A DNA stretch of 62,222 nt. Origin: Actinomycetota bacterium (GTDB lineage Bacteria; Actinomycetota; Actinomycetes; S36-B12; UBA5976). Below, piece after piece: positions 17,367 to 27,402 of the stretch. Where the stretch lies: the NCBI GenBank assembly GCA_947448865.1, contig CANFOW010000004.1, positions 1 through 62,222 of the forward strand, read 5' to 3'. The notes below the pieces were generated by a model. The model worked only from the letters and a program-made list of their open reading frames with translations, made no database searches and was not told the DNA's origin. The stretch's first letter is position 1; each line of letters opens with the position of its first letter. The translations under genes and the position numbers were made by a program.

Positions 17367-17756
17367 ATGAGCATGACCCACGAACATTATGCCGAAGAAG
17401 CCGAACGGCAGTGGGGCACGACCGACGCATACGCTCAATCTCAGCAACGGCTATCTCGATATACGGATGAAGACATAGAGCTGTCTAAGAAACACCAACA
17501 AGAAGTCGTTGACCTATTTATTGGTGCAATGAACGACGGTCTTCCACCGGAAAGTGATCAGGCTCGCTACGCTGCAGAGTGCCATAGAACAGTTATCACG
17601 CAATGGTGGTACGACTGCTCGTACGACATACAAAGCAACCTGGCTGAAATGTACATTTCAGACTCACGATTCGCAGATCACTACAATTCACAACGCGAAG
17701 GGCTAGCCCAATACGTACACGATGCAATTATCGCCAACGCAATCGCAAGTCTCTAG
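17367..17756 (+). CDS. Stand-alone TipAS antibiotic-recognition domain protein
   Basis: A 129-residue protein that is just the TipAS fold: HYAEEAERQWGTTDAYAQSQQRLSRYTDEDI matches the start of the domain, and ISDSRFADHYNSQREGLAQYVHDAI the end. TipAS binds thiopeptides and other antibiotics, and usually follows a MerR DNA-binding domain (TipAL). Here there is no MerR part, so the protein would sequester ligand or act as a partner rather than regulate DNA directly. The ORF-track start at 17136 runs through the divergent SGNH gene and is rejected; ATG 17373 is an alternative start. Confidence 0.8.
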   Translation: MSMTHEHYAEEAERQWGTTDAYAQSQQRLSRYTDEDIELSKKHQQEVVDLFIGAMNDGLPPESDQARYAAECHRTVITQWWYDCSYDIQSNLAEMYISDSRFADHYNSQREGLAQYVHDAIIANAIASL

Positions 17757-17767
17757 GACTGAAAAAA

Positions 17768-18127
17768 CTATTTGCGTTTTGATTCAATTTCGAAAAGTCG
17801 CGCCTTAATTAATTTACGCACCAGAACTTTTGGCAACGGTTTATCAGCACGAAAGTGAAGAGCGCCTTTGGTTGTTGAGTATGCCGCAACGTCGTCGGCC
17901 AGAGTCTCCAATGTTGATCCACTAAACGGGTAATAGGAACAACCTTTTTTAGTGGGCAAGAATCCGGCAACAATTCCCTCGCCTACCTTGAAGGCAGGCA
18001 TGTTGTAACTGATGATTTGTTGCGCATCGGGAACAATGTCGAGAATTATTTCGCGCATCGCCAGCAGAGTGCCTAATTGCGGTTCAGGAGTTCCTTCCAG
18101 CCACTCATCAACGACAGTGCGTGCCAT
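17768..18127 (-). CDS. DUF1801 domain protein
   Basis: A 119-residue protein with the DUF1801 (YdhG-like) fold: LAMREIILDIVPDAQQIISYNMPAFKVGEGIVAGF, then KKGCSYYPFSG and a C-terminal GALHFRADKPLPKVLVRKLIKARL. One Bacillus relative has been described as an iron chaperone, but for most members the function is unknown. Its ATG follows the argG stop codon with no gap (TAA-ATG), so it is probably translated by re-initiation from argG mRNA. Confidence 0.8.
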   Translation of the reverse strand: MARTVVDEWLEGTPEPQLGTLLAMREIILDIVPDAQQIISYNMPAFKVGEGIVAGFLPTKKGCSYYPFSGSTLETLADDVAAYSTTKGALHFRADKPLPKVLVRKLIKARLFEIESKRK

Positions 18128-19552
<1,425 letters not shown>

Positions 19553-19699
19553 CTAATGAAAGGTCATGGCTCACTTAATCCAAGTAAGACCAGCAAAGTT
19601 ACAGCAGGCGTTGGATACAAGCTTTTTGAGTTACCACGAATCCGAATTCTTGCTAAAAGCCCACACTGGCAACGCACGCAGTTCTAAACTGACGTCATT

Positions 19700-21169
19700 A
19701 TGGCAAGCACACCTGGCGCAATAGCACGCAAGCAACTTCGCACACTTCCACTCGTTGCCTTGATTTATTTCAGCGTCTCTGGTGGCCCTTACGGTCTTGA
19801 AACTGCGATTTCAAGTTCGGGACCGGGCATGACAATGCTCATGCTCATTGTCATTCCATTAATTTTTAGCGTCCCATGTGCCCTGATGAATGCCGAACTT
19901 GGTTCTGCAATTCCACTACAAGGTGGCTACTACAACTGGGTGAAATTCGGCATGGGTCGCTTTTGGGGATTCATGGAAGGCGCATCAAGTTGGATTGCCT
20001 CATGGCTTGATACTGCCTTGTACCCTGTGTTGTTTATTGATTACTTAGCGGTCTGGTACCCAGCACTTGAGCGCGGAAACCATTCAGTTTTCTCACTGTG
20101 GGACGGCGCATTTTCCCTTGATCTGCACTGGGTCGCGGCAATTGTGTTCATGATTCCACTTGGATATCTCAATGCTCGAGGCTCTACGGCTGTAGGCAAC
20201 ACGTCCATAGGACTGTTCGTCGTCATAATCGCGCCGTTCATCATCGTGTCTATCTTGGGCCTTATTCAAGTAGCTCACACACCAGGACTAAATCCACTTC
20301 AGCCATTCACATTGCCAGACATGAGCAAGATGCAAGCAGCCGGAGCTGGTCTTGGTGTGATCATTTGGAACTACATCGGCTTTGATGCAGTGTCCACGGT
20401 TGGCGGTGAAACAGAAAAGCCAAGCCGCACATATCCTCTAGCGCTACTCATCTCTGTCCCACTCATTATGGTCACGTATTTATTCCCCATGTTCGCCTCC
20501 CTAGGTTCGGGGTTACACAATGAGGACGTCTCGCTGTGGGACAACGGAGACTTCGCTCTTGTCGGTGACTTACTCGGCGGACCATGGTTGAAAGGTGCAA
20601 TCGTTATCGGCGCACTTGTGTCACAAGTTGGTCTTTTTTCATCATTGCTGATGTCCGGATCGCGAGTGCCAGCGGTACTTGCAGCGGATCACTACCTTCC
20701 TGATGCTCTAGCCGAAGTGAATCCGAAAACTGGTACACCAGTGAAGTCCATCATCTTGAGCTGCGGAATCTTTGCAATCTTTACGGCTCTGAACTTTTCA
20801 ACTCTCATTGACGCAGACATCATGCTGAACATGTTCAGTATTTCGCTTGAGTTCATTGCGTTGATAGCCCTGAGGCGTAAATACCCACTCATGCGTAGAC
20901 CGTTTAAAGTACCCGGTGGAATGTTTGGGGCTGTTGCTATTTCGGTATTTCCAATCGCGCTGTGTTTGTGGATTATCCAAAGCGCATGGGTAGAAGAACC
21001 AGTTTCATTCTGGATTGGTGTCATCATGCTCGGTGGGTCAGCGTTGCTGTACCCAGTCCTAAATAAGTATGTGAAACGCGGACGACCAGATGATGTCCAT
21101 GTATCCGACACAATCGACTTTGGTCCAGGCATTGATACCGTAGCCATCTTGGCAGGGACTGTTAAGTAA
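19700..21169 (+). CDS. APC-family permease, polyamine/amino-acid type
   Basis: A 489-residue transporter with about 12 transmembrane segments. The first helix reads ALIYFSVSGGPYGLETAI; the SGGPYG motif is characteristic of the polyamine:cation symporter (PUT/PHS) branch of the APC superfamily, and ELGSAIPLQGGYYNWVKFGMGRFWGF is the usual second region. Polyamine or agmatine uptake is inferred from this and from the agmatine/guanidino genes nearby. An 8-bp palindrome TGACGTCA lies just before the ATG, with TAAACT as a possible -10. Confidence 0.82.
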   Translation: MASTPGAIARKQLRTLPLVALIYFSVSGGPYGLETAISSSGPGMTMLMLIVIPLIFSVPCALMNAELGSAIPLQGGYYNWVKFGMGRFWGFMEGASSWIASWLDTALYPVLFIDYLAVWYPALERGNHSVFSLWDGAFSLDLHWVAAIVFMIPLGYLNARGSTAVGNTSIGLFVVIIAPFIIVSILGLIQVAHTPGLNPLQPFTLPDMSKMQAAGAGLGVIIWNYIGFDAVSTVGGETEKPSRTYPLALLISVPLIMVTYLFPMFASLGSGLHNEDVSLWDNGDFALVGDLLGGPWLKGAIVIGALVSQVGLFSSLLMSGSRVPAVLAADHYLPDALAEVNPKTGTPVKSIILSCGIFAIFTALNFSTLIDADIMLNMFSISLEFIALIALRRKYPLMRRPFKVPGGMFGAVAISVFPIALCLWIIQSAWVEEPVSFWIGVIMLGGSALLYPVLNKYVKRGRPDDVHVSDTIDFGPGIDTVAILAGTVK

Positions 21170-21225
21170 TAACAGAGTTGGATGCGCTGGACTGTACGGC
21201 AATCTAAATTGCTTAGACAAGCAAC

Positions 21226-21852
21226 TTATCGCGCAAGCGCAGTGTGCAAAGTTTGGTTAAACACTTCCTGCGGTTGAGCACCCGAGATTCCGTACTTCAT
21301 ATCTACGACATAGAACGGCACACCGTTTGCACCAAGTTGATGTGCGAGTGCCTGATCCTGTTCAACAACATCTTCGAAGTCGTTAGATTTAAATATCTGA
21401 CGGATTGCTGGTTCATCGAGCCCTACGGAAACTCCGACTGCAACTAAGTCATCGTCTGAAAAAAGCGCGCCACTTTTTTCAAAATATGTTGAGTACATCG
21501 CTTCAAGTAGTTCGTCTTGCTTGCCGACAGATTCTGCATGAAGCAGGAGGCGATGCGCATTTCGAGTATTTCCCGACAGAGTGTCGGACAGGTCGTAACA
21601 CAATCCTTCGCCATCGGCTATGGCACACACATTGGCCTGCATCTCATCAACTTGCTCTTTGCCTAACCGATATTTTGTTGCCAATAATTCTGATGTTGGT
21701 TCCACACCCACAGCGGCAGGATTGAGTTGAAATGCGCGATGGCGAACAACTACTTCAGTGCCTTCGGGTAGCGACGCAATAGCTTTTTGTAATCGGCGGC
21801 GACCAATAAAGCACCATGGACACACAACATCCGACCACACATCGATAATCAT
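21226..21852 (-). CDS. FrnE-like DsbA-family oxidoreductase
   Basis: A 208-residue thioredoxin-fold protein with DVVCPWCFIGRRRLQKAI at the N-terminus (CPWC active site) and GVPFYVVDMKYGISGAQPQEVF at the C-terminus, the layout of FrnE/2-hydroxychromene-2-carboxylate isomerase-like proteins. It is cytoplasmic (no signal peptide). A dithiol-disulfide role is likely. Its ATG overlaps the upstream MFS stop (ATGA), so it belongs to the EamA-MFS-FrnE operon. Confidence 0.87.
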   Translation of the reverse strand: MIIDVWSDVVCPWCFIGRRRLQKAIASLPEGTEVVVRHRAFQLNPAAVGVEPTSELLATKYRLGKEQVDEMQANVCAIADGEGLCYDLSDTLSGNTRNAHRLLLHAESVGKQDELLEAMYSTYFEKSGALFSDDDLVAVGVSVGLDEPAIRQIFKSNDFEDVVEQDQALAHQLGANGVPFYVVDMKYGISGAQPQEVFNQTLHTALAR

Positions 21853-23084
21853 GGTTTCACCATATCTTGTGACGAACTGACCGACTCAGACGCAAGTACC
21901 TTCATCGCCAGCAACCCCACAATCCCTAACAAGATTGGGGGTAACAAGATTGCGCGATCCAGACCAAATGTTTGGGCAAACGACCCCATGATGCCTGGCC
22001 CAAATACAAAAGCTGCAACAACCAAACTGAACAAGCGAGCCAGAACCAGCGGTTTAGGAACGCCCGGTAGTACTACGGCATTCATTAATGCTGGATACAC
22101 GGGTCCAATACCTAGGCCAGCCGCGAAAAATCCAATTGTTGCAAGAACTAGCGCACCATGGCCATTAGGGATGTGTGATGCCGCAAAAATACAGAAAGCC
22201 CAAATCAATGCCATCGATCCTGCAAATAATTGAACGAAACGGCCAACGCCTAATGTGCCCGACAGTCGATTTGCCGCGAAACGAATCAACACAATTCCAA
22301 TTTGAAAGAAAACAAAGGGAATCAAGTACTGAGGTGCACCCACCCCAAGTTCGTCACGAGTGAAAATTGCACTCCAGTCATTCGCCGAGAATTCGGCGAC
22401 AGTGCTGCACATCATTGCGCCAGTTAGCACGTACATCGGCACTACCGCGCGTGAAAACCATGGCAATGTCACGCCCGCATTTTCACTGTTTTCATGATAG
22501 TCCCATGTCAAGAGACCCCGTCGGGCGATCATAAAACCAATAGCTAACAACACATTCATTCCAATGATGTATTGAGCACGTGTGAGATGCGTCAAGAGAC
22601 CAGAGCCAATCACAACTGCTGACAATGAACCGATGTTCGACACAGCTGTCAGATTATTTAGAGAGTTCGACGATGTTATGTGGCTAAACGTATTTGCTTG
22701 AGTCGTGACAGCAGTAAAAATAATTATTCCGGCAAAACTTCCCACGATAAGACCAATAATCAGGGTTATCAAATTTGTCGCCGAACCTATAAGTAGAGCA
22801 GAAGTAAATGCGATTGGGATGTACCACGTGAACGTGCGAAATGAACCATGTTTCACAACAAGAGTGCCGATACGACCAGAAAAGAATAATGCCGCAGAAC
22901 CGCCAGTCATTAATGTGCGCCCGAGCTGCCCATTTGATAATGCGAGTGCATCCTTGATTTCTGGGATCCGCGGCACCCAGACTAACGACGCCAATGTGAC
23001 AAGAAAATACGATGCGCGAAGCGATGCAACAGTACCTGCGGAAATTACTCCAGATTGCGGTTCATCTGTGTCGTTAGTGGCCAT
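21849..23084 (-). CDS. MFS transporter
   Basis: A 411-residue major facilitator protein with about 12 hydrophobic helices. WVPRIPEIKDALALSNGQLGRTLM before the second helix is typical of a YbjJ-like subfamily of small-molecule exporters. It overlaps the EamA gene upstream by 11 bp and the FrnE gene downstream by 4 bp. The substrate is unknown. Confidence 0.85.
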   Translation of the reverse strand: MATNDTDEPQSGVISAGTVASLRASYFLVTLASLVWVPRIPEIKDALALSNGQLGRTLMTGGSAALFFSGRIGTLVVKHGSFRTFTWYIPIAFTSALLIGSATNLITLIIGLIVGSFAGIIIFTAVTTQANTFSHITSSNSLNNLTAVSNIGSLSAVVIGSGLLTHLTRAQYIIGMNVLLAIGFMIARRGLLTWDYHENSENAGVTLPWFSRAVVPMYVLTGAMMCSTVAEFSANDWSAIFTRDELGVGAPQYLIPFVFFQIGIVLIRFAANRLSGTLGVGRFVQLFAGSMALIWAFCIFAASHIPNGHGALVLATIGFFAAGLGIGPVYPALMNAVVLPGVPKPLVLARLFSLVVAAFVFGPGIMGSFAQTFGLDRAILLPPILLGIVGLLAMKVLASESVSSSQDMVKP

Positions 23085-23976
23085 CTGACCCTGTTGCCCG
23101 CATCACCAACATGACACCAAGTCCTGCTAATGCCATTCCAACCAAGCCTAAAAATGAGATTCGTTCACCAAACAAGAAATAAGCCTGAATTGCAGCGCAC
23201 GGAGGAACCAAATAATACAAACTCGAAACGCTTCCGGCGCTTCCCTGGCGCAGGAGTGAATAAAGCAAAAATATCGAGCCAATCGACATCATCAAAACAA
23301 TCCACGCTAAGCCGGCAACAAACTGCGGGGTCCACTGCACTGAATTGTCTTCCATTGTCAAAGACAAAACAATAAATATGATTGAGGACACTCCGTATTG
23401 CACTGCAGTTCCTGGTACGAATGCAATACCACCACCCGTTTTCTTCTGGAGTATGTAGCCGATAGTCGTTCCAAAAAGCGCGACGATACAAGAAACAATT
23501 CCAGCAGTAGTGAATTGAGAATTGAAATTACCTTGAAACAATTTGGGTAGCAGCAACAAAGCGACGCCGACGATACCCAGGAACAAGCCCAGCGCTTCGA
23601 TTGGCTTAAACCGATCACCGAGCATCGGGATTGCTAAGAGTGCGACGAACACTGGTTGCAAACTCACGATTACAGCGGAGATACCAGAGGTCACACCTTC
23701 ATGAATGGCGAAGAAAACGCCGCCTATATAGATAGCGTGTAAAAAAACAGCTACTAGAGCTGAGTGCCACACTTGAGTGCGCGTTAACGTCCATGTTCCG
23801 CGCTGAAAGTATGCGACAACGGCCAGGATTGCACACGCTAGGACGTAACGAATCGCCAGGAATGTAAAGGGTCCTGCGTAAGGATGAACATACTTTGCGG
23901 CAACAAAGCCCGAACTCCACAAGAACACAAATATCCACGGTGCAAGTTTCGCTGACAGTCGTGGCTTGACGCTCAT
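23074..23976 (-). CDS. EamA/DMT-family transporter
   Basis: A 300-residue protein with ten predicted membrane segments in two EamA repeats: WIFVFLWSSGFVAAKY opens the first and TTIGYILQKKTGG the second. Members export metabolites such as amino acids or move nucleotide sugars. GGAG lies six bases before the ATG. It is the first gene of a three-gene minus operon with an MFS transporter and a FrnE-like protein. Confidence 0.87.
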   Translation of the reverse strand: MSVKPRLSAKLAPWIFVFLWSSGFVAAKYVHPYAGPFTFLAIRYVLACAILAVVAYFQRGTWTLTRTQVWHSALVAVFLHAIYIGGVFFAIHEGVTSGISAVIVSLQPVFVALLAIPMLGDRFKPIEALGLFLGIVGVALLLLPKLFQGNFNSQFTTAGIVSCIVALFGTTIGYILQKKTGGGIAFVPGTAVQYGVSSIIFIVLSLTMEDNSVQWTPQFVAGLAWIVLMMSIGSIFLLYSLLRQGSAGSVSSLYYLVPPCAAIQAYFLFGERISFLGLVGMALAGLGVMLVMRATGSDGH

Positions 23977-24052
23977 GAATCTCCTTGGAGTATGTGCCTA
24001 TGCGGCTCAGGTAAGTATCTCGCAAAGTAGCAAGGCGACCGAATCCAGTCCC

Positions 24053-24550
24053 CTATCGAGTCTGACGAATCATTCGTTGATAGAACTTACCTGGCTGTCG
24101 TGAACTCGGCATTGGTTCACCACGGTTCGCGAAGCCGAGCTGCTCATAGGCTGCGATTGCAGCGACATTGTCTTCCCATACGCCTAGCCCTTGCACTGAC
24201 CAGTCTCGAGAGGTTGCCTGACTGTCCAGGTATTCAAACAACGTGCGTAGTACTCCACGGTTGCGGTATTCAGGCCGTACCCAACATCCACCGATCCAAC
24301 ACGTTGCACCAAAATCCCCACTCAGGTTTTCCACGCTCATCATGGCAACGTCTAAAGATCCTTGAGACGCTACGACAGGTGCAAAAACTGAGACCTTACT
24401 CATCCAGTCTTCGTTGGTCCATGAGGCTTCCAATTCGTAATTCGACCCGAATGCATGGGCGTCAAACTCAAGTGAGGCAAGACGCAAGTCTCGCCAACGC
24501 GTCCATTCGTGAGGACTTAGGACTTGCACGAGAAACTCAGTGGAATTCAC
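24053..24550 (-). CDS. GNAT-family N-acetyltransferase
   Basis: A protein of 165 residues from the GTG at 24550. The acetyl-CoA site is in GGCWVRPEYRNRGVLRTLFEYL (V-x-x-x-x-R-x-x-G), followed by LGVWEDNVAAIAAYEQLGF, the usual GNAT end. The track start (TTG 24571) would leave only 16 bp to the divergent cupin. The acceptor substrate is unknown. Confidence 0.85.
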   Translation of the reverse strand: MNSTEFLVQVLSPHEWTRWRDLRLASLEFDAHAFGSNYELEASWTNEDWMSKVSVFAPVVASQGSLDVAMMSVENLSGDFGATCWIGGCWVRPEYRNRGVLRTLFEYLDSQATSRDWSVQGLGVWEDNVAAIAAYEQLGFANRGEPMPSSRQPGKFYQRMIRQTR

Positions 24551-24587
24551 AACACATATTGTGGCAAGCAATCTAGACTCGCTGACT

Positions 24588-24974
24588 ATGGACCCTATTG
24601 TGAGACGCCTTGATGATTACGAGTGGGCTGGTTGGCCCCAAGATCAAGTAAAGGCACGAGGTGAAGTCACCTGGAAAGCACTGCAAGGCGATCCGACCGA
24701 TGAAACCGACATGGTCCTAGGCGTAGCCCGAGTACTCAAGGGTCAATCGCTCGAGGCACATCGGCACGAACCACCCGAGACCTACTACGTACTCAGCGGA
24801 AGTGGCATTGTGACTATTGAACACAAGGAATATCCCGTGGACCCCGACACAATGCTTTACATTCCAGGGGATGCGTTACACCAAATCAACAATTACGAGG
24901 ACGAACCGCTGCGCATTCTCTATCTTTTTGCAACAAATGATTTTGGGAAAGTTATCTATCGCTTCCCTGAATAA
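24588..24974 (+). CDS. Cupin domain protein
   Basis: A 128-residue single cupin. The two metal-binding motifs are visible: EAHRHEPPETYYVLSGSG (H-x-H...E...G) and DALHQINNY (second His). The start at ATG 24588 avoids extending into the divergent GNAT gene. Such small cupins can be isomerases, dioxygenases or metal-bound sensors; no specific role can be given. Confidence 0.82.
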   Translation: MDPIVRRLDDYEWAGWPQDQVKARGEVTWKALQGDPTDETDMVLGVARVLKGQSLEAHRHEPPETYYVLSGSGIVTIEHKEYPVDPDTMLYIPGDALHQINNYEDEPLRILYLFATNDFGKVIYRFPE

Positions 24975-25020
24975 TTTCGAACGCGTGACGCGTTGATTGA
25001 TTGAACGGGATAAGTGACTC

Positions 25021-25701
25021 ATGGGTTATGCCGAGTACGTAGTTAAGGAACTTCGTCGCACATTGGCACCGCTTGCAGATACAGACGTTGCCGATGGCGC
25101 ACGTGCGTACATGAAAAATATTGCACCGTTTCTAGGAGTTCGCACTCCGCAACGACGAGCAACAGCCAAATCTCTTTTTAAGACTCTCGATCCTCCAGAC
25201 TCTGACACATTGGGACACACAGCCCGCCTGCTTTACGCCCAACAGCATCGCGAATTTGCCTACTGTGCGAATGACATGATCGCGTTCTTTATTAAGTGTG
25301 CAGATCAGGATTTTCTAGAAAAGCATGTTCAGGATTTACTTGTGACAAAACCATGGTGGGATACCGTCGATGGTTTAGGTTCCTCAGCTATTAGTCCGCT
25401 CACGATTAAGTTTCCAAATATGCGATTGATCGAAACGTGGAATTCCAGCGACAACATGTGGCTTGCTCGCGCCGCCATCCAGCATCAACGAGGTCGTCGA
25501 TCAGAAACCGATGTCGATTATGTTCTCGAGATTTGTGCTCGCCACAGTGAAAGCCGTGAGTTCTTCATTACCAAGGCAGTTGGTTGGGCACTACGCGACA
25601 TAGCGGCGTTCAACAAACCAGCGGTGCGACGTTATGTGAAAGAGCATCCCGAGTTACATCGCGTCACAACCCGCGAAGCCGAACGTGGACTCAATCGCTG
25701 A
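25021..25701 (+). CDS. AlkD-like DNA alkylation repair protein (HEAT-like repeats)
   Basis: A 226-residue all-helical protein of the AlkC/AlkD superfamily. PFLGVRTPQRR near the start, KPWWDTVDGLGSSAI in the middle, LARAAIQHQRG and EFFITKAVGWALRDIAAFNKPAVRRYV match AlkD, including the aromatic/Asp residues of the active cleft (WWDTVD). These enzymes excise positively charged alkylated bases without base flipping. It is a single gene between two cupin genes. Confidence 0.87.
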   Translation: MGYAEYVVKELRRTLAPLADTDVADGARAYMKNIAPFLGVRTPQRRATAKSLFKTLDPPDSDTLGHTARLLYAQQHREFAYCANDMIAFFIKCADQDFLEKHVQDLLVTKPWWDTVDGLGSSAISPLTIKFPNMRLIETWNSSDNMWLARAAIQHQRGRRSETDVDYVLEICARHSESREFFITKAVGWALRDIAAFNKPAVRRYVKEHPELHRVTTREAERGLNR

Positions 25702-25799
25702 GAGTTACTTGACTTTCGTCCCTCGTCTACTCCACATGTGCATTACATTGAGAGTGAATAACCAAACATTACCCACGACACCTGAACGAGGCCGAGCTC

Positions 25800-26126
25800 A
25801 TGTCTAACATTGTGCGCATAGATTCCACAGTTGAATTGCCTTCAGATCCGAACGCACCTGGTGAATATTGCGTCACACCATTTTCCGGGACAGATACCAA
25901 TCTGATTGCTGGCGTGTGGTCCGCTGACCCTCATACCCAACACTTTGATGCATATCCTGTTGATGAGGTGTGCGTCGTCCTGACCGGATCAATTACCTTG
26001 ACCGAACTGAACGCGGAACCTCAAATATTCAGTGCTGGTGACGCGTTCGGACTACGTAAAGGTACTAACCTGACATGGACACAAGCTCCAGAAACCCGAA
26101 AGATTTTCGTCATTCTGGAAAGCTAA
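25800..26126 (+). CDS. Cupin domain protein, EutQ/DUF861-like
   Basis: A 108-residue cupin of the Cupin_3 type. GVWSADPHTQHFDAYPVDEVCVVLTGSITLTE and FSAGDAFGLRKGTNLTWTQAPETRKIFVILES fit the family that includes EutQ and ureidoglycine aminohydrolase domains. The metal ligands are weaker than in classical cupins, and many members lack known activity. It stands alone ahead of a convergent membrane-protein gene. Confidence 0.78.
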   Translation: MSNIVRIDSTVELPSDPNAPGEYCVTPFSGTDTNLIAGVWSADPHTQHFDAYPVDEVCVVLTGSITLTELNAEPQIFSAGDAFGLRKGTNLTWTQAPETRKIFVILES

Positions 26127-26135
26127 AACGAGTAC

Positions 26136-26897
26136 TTAAGACTTTGCGGCGCGCCCTTGCTTGCGCCGTTCAATCCAGTTTGACAGTCTCGATGTGAAAG
26201 ATTCCACAGCACCACTGTCACCAAGTAGCGATGTCGCTAATTCACGGATCTGACGCGAAATAACGGGCACAAGTGCCCAGCTCAACGCAATGAAACCCAA
26301 TGCAATTGCGATTGTGGCACGCGATGTGTAGTTCCATGAAAGATGATCAATAACTTGTGCTTGGCCGCGATCTAAATGAGTAAACACAAGATTCACTGCA
26401 CCATTTCCGACGTGGGCGTCTACGTGACCGGTCATGTCTGGATCTGATACCGAAAAAGTTTGAGACCAATCACCTGGTGTGAACACCTTGGTAGCGAAAA
26501 GCAACACCACGAATGCAATCCACGCGCACACCATCAGACCAATGCCAAGGGATGAGAAGAATGCGGCAGCAGCGACGTAAATAAAAACGAACCATGATCG
26601 CACAGAAGTGATTCGCTCTTTTGCGCCATCCCATGTCCAGAAACCCGAGACAAACCAAGGACGCGCTGGTGGTGCAATGGAACTTTTGAGAGCCCAATTA
26701 ACACGTCGGATTTCAAACGCGTTGAAAATTTCTGCAAAGGTCAATAGCGCAAGAAGCAACAACACCATAAGCGGCAAGAATCCCCCACCGAAGAGCACGC
26801 TTCGTACTACCGAAAATGCAAACGCAGCAATAGGAAACGTTGTAACAATCAAAACGCGTTCGCGAAATCTCATACCTATAAATGATGGCTTGCTCAT
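26136..26897 (-). CDS. Membrane protein resembling an actinobacterial histidine-kinase sensor domain
   Basis: A 253-residue membrane protein with four to five transmembrane helices. The arrangement FEIRRVNWAL...PARPWFVSGFWTWDGAKERITSVRSWFVFIYVAAAAFFSS resembles the putative sensor domain found at the N-terminus of actinobacterial two-component kinases, but no kinase domain follows; the protein ends with a basic tail. GGGGAG precedes the ATG. Function unknown; it may be a free-standing sensor part or simply a membrane protein of similar fold. Confidence 0.6.
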   Translation of the reverse strand: MSKPSFIGMRFRERVLIVTTFPIAAFAFSVVRSVLFGGGFLPLMVLLLLALLTFAEIFNAFEIRRVNWALKSSIAPPARPWFVSGFWTWDGAKERITSVRSWFVFIYVAAAAFFSSLGIGLMVCAWIAFVVLLFATKVFTPGDWSQTFSVSDPDMTGHVDAHVGNGAVNLVFTHLDRGQAQVIDHLSWNYTSRATIAIALGFIALSWALVPVISRQIRELATSLLGDSGAVESFTSRLSNWIERRKQGRAAKS

Positions 26898-27025
26898 TGC
26901 TACTCCCCTATGAATTCGATTACTCCATGCTTACACAGCATCGGGCAAGCCCTGATTCACTTCTGATGTGATTCGCCTGACGTTTGCAGTCTTAACTTGA
27001 CTGACTTGCAGACTGTGGAAACTTG

Positions 27026-27304
27026 TTACGAAGATGCTGGGCCAGCAGGCGGAGTTGTCTCAAAGTATTCAATGTCCCAAATGGCCGCCATCGGCAAAGA
27101 TTCAATCGTTTGCATAACATCGTCTACATTGTCGCCAAAGGCTTCCAAGAAAACCGTACGTCGCGGCATTGCGATCTTTATGAAGCCAAGCGCTCCACGT
27201 TCTTCAAGAAGTTTTGCTTGAGCTTGCTCTGCCGGAATCAGCGGCTGAATGTCTTCCATTGTGATTCCAGACTTGAATGTGGCAACAACCATGAAGGATT
27301 TCAT
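27026..27304 (-). CDS. Small dimeric alpha/beta-barrel protein (muconolactone-isomerase-like)
   Basis: A 92-residue protein: MKSFMVVATFKSG...LIPAEQAQAKLLEERGAL...SLPMAAIWDIEYFE is the pattern of the muconolactone delta-isomerase/YCII-like ferredoxin folds. It is divergent from a marR-doxX operon through a shared operator and is therefore a likely target of that MarR protein. A good AGGAGA site precedes the ATG. An enzymatic role on a small aromatic or reactive compound is plausible but not shown. Confidence 0.7.
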   Translation of the reverse strand: MKSFMVVATFKSGITMEDIQPLIPAEQAQAKLLEERGALGFIKIAMPRRTVFLEAFGDNVDDVMQTIESLPMAAIWDIEYFETTPPAGPASS

Positions 27305-27344
27305 AGGTTCTCCTTAGAAGCGCGGCACACCGTTATCCCGACGC

Positions 27345-27380
27345 ATTATTCAGTCTAGCTCGATTTACTTGACGTATCAA
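27345..27380 (-). promoter_or_regulatory. Promoter of the small barrel-protein gene
   Basis: On the minus strand TTGATA (27380-27375) and TAGACT (27357-27352) are separated by exactly 17 bp. Transcription would start near 27345, giving a ~40-base leader with an AGGAGA site. The operator palindrome overlaps the -35 and spacer. Confidence 0.7.
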
Positions 27381-27389
27381 GTAAATCGA
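27360..27389. promoter_or_regulatory. Operator palindrome for the divergent MarR regulator
   Basis: A perfect 13-bp inverted repeat, TCGATTTACTTGA / TCAAGTAAATCGA, with a 4-bp spacer, lies between the two divergent genes and overlaps the core elements of both promoters. Binding of the adjacent MarR would block both; autoregulation is inferred. Confidence 0.75.
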
Positions 27390-27402
27390 ATACAGTGAAC
27401 GT
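27369..27402 (+). promoter_or_regulatory. Promoter of marR-doxX, leaderless
   Basis: TTGACG (27369-27374), a 16-bp spacer and TACAGT (27391-27396). The expected start of transcription falls on the GTG start codon at 27403, so the mRNA would be leaderless. Confidence 0.65.
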
